From positions 1 through 42,759 of IMG/VR virus record IMGVR_UViG_3300037189_030188: a stretch of 42,759 bases of DNA; one strand, 5' to 3'. This DNA comes from a virus. Shown piece after piece: positions 35,610-41,727 of the stretch. Below the pieces are notes generated by a model. The model was given only the letters and a program-made list of their open reading frames with translations, was not told the origin of the DNA and searched no databases. A program made the translations under genes and the position numbers. Within the stretch, counting starts at the first letter, position 1. Each line of letters begins with the position of its first letter.

Positions 35610-35870
35610 ATGAGCCTTCCTTTTTCAGAAAAGAAAGAAAAAAACTATTCTATTAGAAAATTCTCGGAAAACGTAGATTCCCATGAATTAAAGTGGCATA
35701 AAGACAAAGAAGATAGAATTGTAATTCCACTACAAGAAACAAATTGGCTTTTTCAAAGAGAAAATCAACTACCAGAACCTATAAATAAAGAAATCAAAAT
35801 TAAAGCCAATGAATGGCACAGAGTAATAAAAGGCACGGGCGATTTAGTTATCAAAGTTTTTAAATTATGA
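35610..35870 (+). CDS. Small beta-rich protein, 86 aa, unknown
   Basis: ATG 35610 is chosen because CGGAG precedes it at 6-7 bases. Contains SHELKWHKDKEDRIVIPLQETNWLFQRENQLPEPI and IKANEWHRVIKGTGDLVIKVFKL. The spacing of H, W and E residues and the ending WHRVIKGTGDLVIKV are reminiscent of a small cupin-like barrel, but this is weak. Its stop overlaps the start of the caspase-like gene (ATGA), so the two are coupled. Confidence 0.5.
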   Translation: MSLPFSEKKEKNYSIRKFSENVDSHELKWHKDKEDRIVIPLQETNWLFQRENQLPEPINKEIKIKANEWHRVIKGTGDLVIKVFKL

Positions 35871-36769
35871 GAAAATATGTTTTTATTTGTTTGTTGAACT
35901 TTTTGTATTTAGGATTTTTATTTTATCCATATGAACATTATGGTGTAGAAACTGCTCTTCCATATGACATTGAAAATAACAATGTATCTTTATTGTTTAC
36001 TTTAACAAATGAAGGAGGAAGAATAGAAAATTTAAATTATATGAAAAGCATATTTGAAGATAAATCTTTAGGATTTGTTTATGAATCATTTCATAATAAG
36101 TCTGCTAACTTTATTTATGACAAAATAACCGAAACCTGTAAAGATTTAGATGAAGAAGCGACTTTACTTTTATATTTAAATGGTCATGGAGGGGGTTACA
36201 ATAAAAACTTTGCCATGGATGCTAGCGATCAAAAATTAAAGTTTAGTAAAATATTAAATTCTATAATTAAAGTAAAGCCTATAAAAAGATTAGTAGTCTT
36301 TGTGGATACTTGCCATGCTGAAGGTGCGATCAACGAAGGATTTCAAGGAGGCGGAAGAATACTAAAAAGCAAACCCAAGTTGGCAGAGCTAACAGACAAA
36401 ATAAACTTTCCCGCTATGTTTAAAGAAAATGAAAAAATATATTTTGGCGAAGACACTAAGGCCTATGAAGAATTATTGATAATCGTATCATCTAGTGCGG
36501 ACAAATTAACTACTAGAGGAATTTTTGCTAGGAACATGAAAAAGACTTTTGAAAACATCAAAAAAGACAAAAATGCCTCAGTGTACGATTTTTTAAATTT
36601 ATTTGCACAATTGGATATCCAGTCTGGTCAACAGCCTTATTACAAGATAATTCCAGAAAGCATATTGAACGAACCTTTGTTTAAAAATACACTTGCTCGT
36701 AGCATTCCCATCAAAGACAAAGAAAAATTCAAAAAGAGTTATATTCTATTACCGGAGTTTAAAAATTGA
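35867..36769 (+). CDS. Caspase-like cysteine peptidase (clan CD) with N-terminal membrane/signal segment, 300 aa
   Basis: Clan CD motifs are present: catalytic His107 in LLLYLNGHGGGYN and Cys149 in RLVVFVDTCHAEGAI, each after a hydrophobic strand, then a typical LIIVSSSADKLTTRGIFARNM block near residues 200-225. The N-terminus (KYVFICLLNFLYLGFLFYPY) is a signal or membrane anchor, so the catalytic part may act outside the cytoplasm or at the membrane. Bacterial caspase-like proteases often cut after Arg or Lys and are linked to programmed death and defence. Its stop overlaps the TTG start of the DDAH-like gene, implying a paired function. Confidence 0.8.
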   Translation: MRKYVFICLLNFLYLGFLFYPYEHYGVETALPYDIENNNVSLLFTLTNEGGRIENLNYMKSIFEDKSLGFVYESFHNKSANFIYDKITETCKDLDEEATLLLYLNGHGGGYNKNFAMDASDQKLKFSKILNSIIKVKPIKRLVVFVDTCHAEGAINEGFQGGGRILKSKPKLAELTDKINFPAMFKENEKIYFGEDTKAYEELLIIVSSSADKLTTRGIFARNMKKTFENIKKDKNASVYDFLNLFAQLDIQSGQQPYYKIIPESILNEPLFKNTLARSIPIKDKEKFKKSYILLPEFKN

Positions 36770-37554
36770 AAAGAATTCTTGTTTGTGATCCATCTTTTTA
36801 TCAAATCAATTATGAAATAAATCCTTGGATGAACGTTAAAAAGAAGGCAAATGAAAGTTTAGCATTAAATCAATGGAATAATTTAACTTTAGTCATTCAA
36901 AGTTTGGGCGTTAAACTTTTAAAAATGCCCCCAGTTCAAAAACTTCCCGATATTGTTTTTACAGCTAATGCTGGATTTAGTTTCAAAGAAAAAGTAGTAT
37001 TGTCTAATTTTAAATATGATCAAAGAAGACCAGAAAAAGAATATTATGAAAACTATTTAAATAAAAATAATATTACAACAATTTCTTTGCCAAACAACAT
37101 ACTCTTTGAAGGGGCAGGAGATTGTCTTTTTAATGAAAACTATATTTTCATGGGCTACGGTTTTAGAAGTGAAATTAGTGCTTACAAAGAAAAAATTTGG
37201 GATGAATTTAATCTCGAAAGAATATTCTTAAAACTTATTGATCCTTATTTTTATCATTTAGATACTTGCTTTTGTCCTCTTCAACAAAATCAGATATTAA
37301 TTAACGCAAAAGCTTTTGAAGAAAAAACTATTCAACTATTAAAAGAAAAATTTGAACTAATAGATGTGCCAGAACAAGATGCTAAACAATTTGCCTGCAA
37401 TGCTGTAGTGATAGATAAAAATGTTATCATCCCTTCTGGATGTTTTGAAACTAAAAATAAACTGGAAAGTAAAGGATATAGAGTTTTTGATGTTGATATG
37501 AGTGAATTTATAAAAGCAGGTGGGGCGTGTAAGTGCCTTACTCTTTTGGTATAG
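36766..37554 (+). CDS. DDAH/amidinotransferase-family enzyme (guanidine-modifying), 262 aa
   Basis: Starts with TTG (GGAG 8 bases upstream) in a TTGA overlap with the caspase-like gene. Family motifs: DIVFTANAG (62-70), FEGAGDCLF (114-122; E115, D119), HLDTCFCPL (H164) and the end AGGACKCLTLLV with the nucleophile most likely C257. These match dimethylarginine dimethylaminohydrolases and related arginine dihydrolases of the pentein fold, which act on the guanidine group of arginine or methylarginine. All main active-site residues appear intact. Substrate unknown. Coupling to a caspase-like peptidase is unusual. Confidence 0.8.
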   Translation: MKRILVCDPSFYQINYEINPWMNVKKKANESLALNQWNNLTLVIQSLGVKLLKMPPVQKLPDIVFTANAGFSFKEKVVLSNFKYDQRRPEKEYYENYLNKNNITTISLPNNILFEGAGDCLFNENYIFMGYGFRSEISAYKEKIWDEFNLERIFLKLIDPYFYHLDTCFCPLQQNQILINAKAFEEKTIQLLKEKFELIDVPEQDAKQFACNAVVIDKNVIIPSGCFETKNKLESKGYRVFDVDMSEFIKAGGACKCLTLLV

Positions 37555-37765
37555 TTTTAACGAACTCTAATACCTTATCAAAGCAATCTTCGCATAGATC
37601 GCAAGAAGTTTTATCTCCATCTTTTTTGCTAAAATATCCCCAAACCGACTCTAAAGTTCCATATTCAAAACAAGGAGGATCTTCAAGTTTTTTACATGAT
37701 TTGCCGCAAGCATCACATAAAACGTCATCAACTTTGTTCCTAAGTACTTTTTTATATCTTTTCAT
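37538..37765 (-). CDS. Small Cys-rich protein, 75 aa
   Basis: Contains CDACGKSC and CDLCEDCF, likely one zinc site, with a basic start MKRYKKVLRNK. Last of three overlapping minus-strand genes. It has no clear ribosome-binding site and overlaps the upstream gene by 14 bases, so it may depend on coupling. Its 3' end overlaps the converging DDAH-like gene by 17 bases. Confidence 0.5.
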   Translation of the reverse strand: MKRYKKVLRNKVDDVLCDACGKSCKKLEDPPCFEYGTLESVWGYFSKKDGDKTSCDLCEDCFDKVLEFVKTIPKE

Positions 37766-37943
37766 AATTTTTTTGTGTTATTTTTATAACATTTTTTTCT
37801 GTAATTTTGCCTAGCAAACCATTGCTGACTCTCAGTTTTCTGTTTAAGTAATTAATTATTTCTTCTTTACTTGGTAGGAACTCTTTGTCCAAATCATTTT
37901 CGTCTAAAATTAAGTTTAGTTCCAATTGAACTTCATAGCTCAT
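37752..37943 (-). CDS. Small protein, 63 aa, unknown
   Basis: ATG 37943 overlaps the stop of the upstream gene (ATGA) and has GGAA about 10 bases upstream; a second start at 37955 would add 4 residues. Sequence MSYEVQLELNLILDENDLDKEFLPSKEEIINYLNRKL then a basic tail VIKITQKNYEKI. No family recognised. Middle gene of a three-gene minus-strand run. Confidence 0.45.
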   Translation of the reverse strand: MSYEVQLELNLILDENDLDKEFLPSKEEIINYLNRKLRVSNGLLGKITEKNVIKITQKNYEKI

Positions 37944-38122
37944 TTCTGGTTCCATTCATCGAAATTAAATTGTTGTCTTGTTTCATACCCTTGTTCGTAA
38001 CCAGTTTTGTATGCTTTTTTTACCAAGGCAAAAACTTTTTCGTCGGCGGTCTCATGTAGTTCTGTTTTTTCCACCCACTCTTGAAAGAAATCAAACCAGT
38101 TAAAATCGTCGATTACGCTCAT
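37940..38122 (-). CDS. Small acidic protein, 60 aa, unknown
   Basis: ATG 38122 is preceded by a G-rich run that can serve as ribosome-binding site. The protein is acidic and aromatic (DDFNWFDFFQEWVEKTELHE) with a helical end (ALVKKAYKTGYEQGYETRQQFNFDEW). First of three coupled small genes behind a plausible promoter at 38136-38166. Such short aromatic-acidic proteins are common among phage host-takeover genes, but nothing identifies this one. Confidence 0.45.
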   Translation of the reverse strand: MSVIDDFNWFDFFQEWVEKTELHETADEKVFALVKKAYKTGYEQGYETRQQFNFDEWNQK

Positions 38123-38135
38123 CAAAACCCCCCCA

Positions 38136-38166
38136 ATTATAATAGTTTTTTTATTTTTAAAGTCAA
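38136..38166 (-). promoter_or_regulatory. Sigma70-like promoter for the small minus-strand genes
   Basis: On the minus strand TTGACT (38166-38161) is followed after 19 bases by TATAAT (38141-38136), 14 bases upstream of ATG 38122. Perfect -10, near-perfect -35, but the spacer is 2 bases longer than ideal. Confidence 0.5.
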
Positions 38167-38516
38167 GATGGTTTTTAAAAATTTTAGATATATATCTCTG
38201 ATGGAAAATTTTTGTTTCAAAAAATATCTAGAAAATGATTATCAAATGAGTCACCGACCTCCAGAAAGTGATTTTGGAGCTCCTTTGCACGACTTAACAA
38301 AAATTTACCCAAAAGATGTTTACGAAAGTCCACACTATTATGCTGGAGATGATTTTGAACGAGAATCAGCCTATTTGGCTTTAAGATATAAAGACAAGCC
38401 GACCAGATTGGTTTGGATCTTTAGAGCAGTTCCTAAGGGAGTAAAAATTATAAATCCTGGGGATTGGGTAACAATTAATAGGAAATACGCTATTCAACAC
38501 AGCAAACATCCTTTTG

Positions 38517-38660
38517 GTGAATGCGCCCACCCCCTAAAGGGAGTGGGCTTCTAAGACATTATTGTCTAAAGAGTTCATTCCAACTCTTAATATGTTTTTT
38601 GCAGCATTAAGGTCACGGCTTAACTGTAATCCACAAGCAAAACAGTCGTGATTTCGCTCG
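38517..38660 (-). ncRNA. Predicted omega (guide) RNA region of the TnpB element
   Basis: Known TnpB systems make an RNA from the tnpB 3' end through the right end, with the guide taken from the adjacent DNA. By position this RNA would run on the minus strand, end its scaffold at 38517 and carry as guide the flank from 38516 downward (CAAAAGGATGTTTGCT...), which is part of the split gene. The 5' limit given is approximate. Inference from family knowledge; no transcript data. Confidence 0.45.
38525..38548. repeat. Right-end hairpin of the TnpB element
   Basis: GCCCAC...GTGGGC with a CCCCTAAAGGG core, an imperfect palindrome that closely resembles the left-end hairpin (39866-39887). The tnpB stop codon lies within it. 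Confidence 0.8.
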
Positions 38661-39661
38661 CCTAGTTCTTTCTTTACCTTAATTCCACAACCGCTGCATA
38701 TTTGACTTGTATATTCTGGCTTTACTTCCGCTACCACACAACCAGCCTCTTCCGCTTTGTAATGTAGCATATTACGAAAATTAGTCCAGCCACTATCAAG
38801 TATGCTTTTATTTAATCGTCGCCAGTTATCCTTGAGCATGTTTTTTACACTCAACTTCTCAACGCAGATAACCGAATATTTGTTTACTAGACTTCTGCTT
38901 GTCTTGTGCAAGAAGTCTTTTCTTTGATTCTTTACCTTGAGGTGAAGGTTCACAAGTTGCTTTTTTGCTTTGATCTTCTTCTTGTCTTCTCTGGGAAGAT
39001 TCTTTAATTTGCTGTATTTTGATTGAAACTGTTTAAGTTTGTCTTCACATTGTCTTAAGTAGTGAGGATTCTTTATTGTTGAACCATCACTCATGGTGGC
39101 AAAATCTATACAACCTACATCAATGCCGACAGCCTTTGTTTCAATTCTTTCTTGAGGATCTATCTCGCTATCACAAGAGAAAACTACATACCAATCGTTC
39201 GCTTCTCGTTTGATGGTACAAGTCTTTACTTTGCCAATTAGTTCTCTGTGTTTGATTACCTTTACCTCACCAATCTTTGAAAGGTAAAGTTTGTTGCCAT
39301 TGAGTTTAAACCCAGACTGCGGAAAGCAGAAAGAATCGTACCTGTCGTAACTTTTAAATCTTGGATACCCCGCTTTATCCTTGCTTTCTTTTAATCTTCG
39401 GAAGAACCCTTGGAATGCAAGGTCAACCCTAGCGGACACATTCTGGAGGACTTGTGAATGGACGCCCTCTATCTTCCAAGTCTTGATTAGATTGTGGCAG
39501 TCGTAAACACCAAGGCTTTTCTTTTCTTTTTCCCAACTGTTTTTTCTTGTCTCAAGAACCTTGTTATAGGTATGACGGCAAACATCAAGGGTTTGTTGCA
39601 ACCTTTTTAACTTGCCATTTTTGGCATATATCCTATACTTGATGTTGCGGGTGGCCTTCAT
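38534..39661 (-). CDS. tnpB: TnpB RNA-guided nuclease, 375 aa
   Basis: ATG 39661 gives a typical TnpB start (MKATRNIKYRIY); the upstream in-frame extension translates the element's left end and flank and is not part of the gene. RuvC residues are complete: D181 in VGIDVG, E268 in ICVEKLSV and D350 in SRDLNAAKN, with the Cys4 zinc ribbon C322/C325/C340/C343. The nuclease should therefore be active. TnpB is guided by an omega RNA from the element's right end and cuts DNA next to a TAM. The stop codon lies inside the right-end hairpin, so the gene and the RNA region overlap, as in known elements. Confidence 0.93.
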   Translation of the reverse strand: MKATRNIKYRIYAKNGKLKRLQQTLDVCRHTYNKVLETRKNSWEKEKKSLGVYDCHNLIKTWKIEGVHSQVLQNVSARVDLAFQGFFRRLKESKDKAGYPRFKSYDRYDSFCFPQSGFKLNGNKLYLSKIGEVKVIKHRELIGKVKTCTIKREANDWYVVFSCDSEIDPQERIETKAVGIDVGCIDFATMSDGSTIKNPHYLRQCEDKLKQFQSKYSKLKNLPREDKKKIKAKKQLVNLHLKVKNQRKDFLHKTSRSLVNKYSVICVEKLSVKNMLKDNWRRLNKSILDSGWTNFRNMLHYKAEEAGCVVAEVKPEYTSQICSGCGIKVKKELGERNHDCFACGLQLSRDLNAAKNILRVGMNSLDNNVLEAHSL

Positions 39662-39719
39662 ACCCTTTATATAGTAAGATTTATGTAAAATTCTCAAAAA
39701 ATTTTTACTACATAAATAT

Positions 39720-39833
39720 ATGGTTGAATACCACTCAAAAAATCGGCACAAGTTCCTTATCAAATTGCACATCATATTTGTGGTGAAGTACAGAAAAAGA
39801 CTGCTTGTGAACGATTTAGGCGACGACATCAAA
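39720..39833 (+). pseudogene. tnpA: tnpA remnant (IS200-type transposase, N-terminal 38 codons)
   Basis: ATG 39720 begins MVEYHSKNRHKFLIKLHIIF, then VVKYRKRLL, matching the first helix and strand of Y1 IS200/IS605 transposases (H-[IV]-[IVF]-[FW]-x-x-KYR). It then stops matching at about residue 38 and runs into the left-end hairpin. The HUH motif and catalytic Tyr are gone. It diverges from tnpB with 58 bases between start codons, the IS605 arrangement, so an internal deletion removed most of tnpA. Confidence 0.75.
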
Positions 39834-39865
39834 TATAGTGTGTGTGTAATTTTACCGCCATTCAT

Positions 39866-39887
39866 CCCAGCCCCTAAAGGGACTGGG
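39866..39887. repeat. Left-end hairpin of the TnpB element
   Basis: CCCAGCCCC-TAAA-GGGACTGGG imperfect palindrome, like the right-end one. These end hairpins are recognised by TnpA in IS200/IS605 elements. Confidence 0.8.
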
Positions 39888-40051
39888 TTTTCTGGCGGGA
39901 GGAGTATAAAAAACAAGACATGATTGTAATTGCTGCAAAAGTTCCAGCTAGTAGCATACATACAGATGGAAATAGTTTTGCAGAATGGGGCTATAATGGC
40001 TTGGCTCCTCTTAAGGCAACAATTAGTTATAGACCAAAATGAGAGGTAAAA

Positions 40052-40417
40052 ATGAATTTTTATAAATTAAGTCGTTTGTTAAAAGAAGCAGGCTATGATA
40101 GTCAAGTAATTCCTGGAGGAACTACTGTTGCCTCACAGCCAATGCAACATCCAAACCAACCCCAACCTGCTCAGGTCCAACAAGCCCAAACTCAGGACTC
40201 AAACCAGATGGCTCAAGCCCAGCCACAACCACAAACTCAAGCAAAAGATGTAAACCATCTACTTCAAAAAGTTTCTACAAAATTGGGTAACAATGTCAAC
40301 AAGTATCACCATTTAGTAACTTATCTAAAAAATAAACCAGAAATGTTAGATTTATTTTCTCAGGCACTAGAAGAAGTCGGTGGGATGCAAGCATCTACTT
40401 ATCAGGGATTAAGTTGA
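40052..40417 (+). CDS. Gln/Pro-rich protein with capsid-targeting-like N-terminus, 121 aa
   Basis: Starts MNFYKLSRLLKEAGYDS, with a possible L-K-E cleavage point. Residues 20-65 are low-complexity Gln/Pro/Ala/Thr, and the C-terminal 55 residues look helical (VNHLLQKVSTKLGNNVNKYHHLVTYLKNKPEMLDLFSQALEEVGG). AGAGG precedes the ATG by 5 bases. It lies 10 bases behind the split gene, so the two were probably one transcript. Possibly an internal head protein; inference. Confidence 0.55.
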   Translation: MNFYKLSRLLKEAGYDSQVIPGGTTVASQPMQHPNQPQPAQVQQAQTQDSNQMAQAQPQPQTQAKDVNHLLQKVSTKLGNNVNKYHHLVTYLKNKPEMLDLFSQALEEVGGMQASTYQGLS

Positions 40418-40645
40418 TTTTTTCTTACGCTTAGTGTAGTACCAATTTTTGTAAAAATCTTTGCTGCAATTTAAGCCACATCCCAATTTTGTTGGAACTT
40501 TTGCTATATCTTGAGTAGAGGTTCCTTGGCTTGGAGATTCATTGCTTGATGATCCCGCGCCACTACCAGTAGCAACAGTTCCTCCAGTAGCAGAGGCACC
40601 AGATGCTTCGCTCTCTAAGATTTTAATCCATAATTTGAAATTCAT
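40409..40645 (-). CDS. Small Ser/Gly/Thr-rich protein, 78 aa
   Basis: Starts MNFKLWIKILESEASG, another shared-type leader with an I-L-E site. The middle is low-complexity (Gly, Ser, Thr, Ala), and the end has LGCGLNCSKDFYKNWYYTKRKKK, a basic Cys-containing tail. ATG overlaps the stop of the upstream membrane-protein gene (ATGA). Its 3' end overlaps the converging gene by 9 bases. Confidence 0.5.
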   Translation of the reverse strand: MNFKLWIKILESEASGASATGGTVATGSGAGSSSNESPSQGTSTQDIAKVPTKLGCGLNCSKDFYKNWYYTKRKKKST

Positions 40646-40818
40646 AAATCTTTAACTTTTTCTTTCAAGCCAATGTAACCGTAATGAACTGCTATTGCTA
40701 TTAATGCCACATATGGAAAAGATTCAAATATTTTCATGGAATTAATTAGCGATAAACTTAGTGCAAAACACTCGAACAATGGCTTAAGAGCAAAAATAAA
40801 TAAAATAATTTTAGCCAC
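40642..40818 (-). CDS. Small hydrophobic membrane protein, 58 aa
   Basis: This gene is short. GTG at 40818 has a strong GGAAGGAG 4 bases upstream, and the stop overlaps the next gene's ATG. The protein has a hydrophobic helix at about residues 4-27 (IILFIFALKPLFECFALSLSL) and a second at about 34-50 (FPYVALIAIAVHYGYIGL), then a short basic tail (KEKVKDL). Two helices and small size would suit a holin or a membrane regulator; function unknown. Confidence 0.6.
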   Translation of the reverse strand: MAKIILFIFALKPLFECFALSLSLINSMKIFESFPYVALIAIAVHYGYIGLKEKVKDL

Positions 40819-40851
40819 AACACTCCTTCCTGTAAGCCTGTAATATTTAGT

Positions 40852-41595
40852 CTATTCTTTGAGATATTTAATCAAATTCTCACAATTCAATAATCCTTTG
40901 TATTTTCTTTGCTCTTCCGTCATGTTTTCTATAGCTTTTGCTAAAAGTTCTTTATCTATTTCATTTTCTTGAATTAAGTATTGTCGCAATATAAACAAAC
41001 AAAAATGATTCTCGGGAAATCCCACAGTTACTTGTCTTTCCACTTTGACTAAAACTATTGGGTTATTAATGTCGAATTTTTTATCTTCAAATCTTGGGTG
41101 AAAATTGTATTTGTTCTCATAAATAACGCTCCAAACAAATCTTTCAAATATCCCCCCATAAACAGCAGCATGAATTAACTTTTTACTATTTTTAAGATTC
41201 ATTGGAACGGGCTTATGAATATCCTCAAAGCTTAAGCCTATCTTTTCTTCTGGCAACCAATGACTAGCAAAGCAAACGTGAGCACTGCAAAGATAATCTT
41301 TATCGCCATCTATTCTGTGAATTAAAAAATCCTCATTAGTTTCTTTTACTATGTCTAAGTAATTTTTGCTTTTTAAAGATGAAGGATAATTTTCTAAAAT
41401 AAAATTAGCAGATATATCATAAAATAATGGATTTATATTGTATTCAAAAAAGTATCTTTGATTCTTTAGAGCATCAAACTTTTCAGTTTGAATGAGTTCC
41501 GAATCAAAATTATTTTTTTCAAAAACTTCTTCTTTTTGAATTTTTCTTAAGTTGGGTAAAGTGCTATACCCATTTTTGTAGGCATGATAGTTCAT
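40852..41595 (-). CDS. DUF3445 / heme-dependent oxidative N-demethylase-like protein, 247 aa
   Basis: The core matches this family: AHVCFASHWLPEEKIGLSFEDIHKPVP (about residues 105-131), FERFVWSVIYENKYNFHPRF near residue 150 and VKVERQVTVGFPENHFCLFILRQYLI near 183-208 (the E-R-Q and hydrophobic-strand ending). Family members bind heme and oxidatively demethylate methylamines. The start codon is the last base triplet before the second TnpB element, which replaced whatever lay upstream, and no good ribosome-binding site is visible now. Expression may be lost or altered. Such a gene in a phage is unusual. Confidence 0.72.
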   Translation of the reverse strand: MNYHAYKNGYSTLPNLRKIQKEEVFEKNNFDSELIQTEKFDALKNQRYFFEYNINPLFYDISANFILENYPSSLKSKNYLDIVKETNEDFLIHRIDGDKDYLCSAHVCFASHWLPEEKIGLSFEDIHKPVPMNLKNSKKLIHAAVYGGIFERFVWSVIYENKYNFHPRFEDKKFDINNPIVLVKVERQVTVGFPENHFCLFILRQYLIQENEIDKELLAKAIENMTEEQRKYKGLLNCENLIKYLKE

Positions 41596-41613
41596 ATGTC
41601 ACCGGCAAGGAAA

Positions 41614-41635
41614 CCCACTTGCTTTAGCGGGTGGG
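41614..41635. repeat. Left-end hairpin of the second TnpB element
   Basis: CCCAC...GTGGG imperfect palindrome with a GCTTTAGC core; position relative to the target motif (18 bases inside) is similar to that of the first element's left end. Confidence 0.7.
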
Positions 41636-41727
41636 AGGAATTGCCATTTAGTATAAGAAAATTTCCCAAAAAGTCAAGAAAAATTTTAAAGGAGGTGCAT
41701 ACATACTTATTGAAGGTATATGAAAAA

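Larger units (their letters stand above)
38517..39905 (-). mobile_element. IS200/IS605-family element carrying tnpB and a tnpA remnant, 1389 bp
   Basis: The boundaries follow from the interrupted gene and from the motifs. Read on the minus strand, the flank ends TTTAT (39910-39906), the left end has a hairpin at 39887-39866, then comes divergent tnpA debris, tnpB, and a right-end hairpin at 38548-38525, ending in TTCAC (38521-38517). There is no target duplication, as expected for this family, which moves as single strands by HUH-tyrosine chemistry. The tnpA remnant is too short to be active, so movement would need a transposase in trans. Excision would restore the host gene. Confidence 0.88.
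38201..40042 (+). pseudogene. Putative ADP-ribosyltransferase-like gene split by a TnpB element
   Basis: The 5' part (38201-38516) and 3' part (39906-40042) join to 453 bases, exactly 150 codons plus stop, when the element 38517-39905 is removed. The join reads HPF-D-KKQDM without frame change. The product contains VWIFRAVPKG (R75), NPGDWVTINRKYAIQH and, in the 3' part, HTDGNSFAEWGY, which fit the R / S-T / E arrangement of R-S-E type ADP-ribosyltransferase folds in phage proteins (inference). ATG 38201 gives MENFCFKKYLEND, a leader like those of head-targeted proteins; ATG 38168 is the alternative. As it stands the frame ends in the element after GECAHPLKGVGF. Confidence 0.75.

Noticed and set aside
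39662-39961. 100-codon N-terminal extension of the first TnpB
   Set aside because: It translates the left-end hairpin, the tnpA remnant in reverse and host-gene flank; typical TnpB proteins begin at the MKATRNIKYRIY start.
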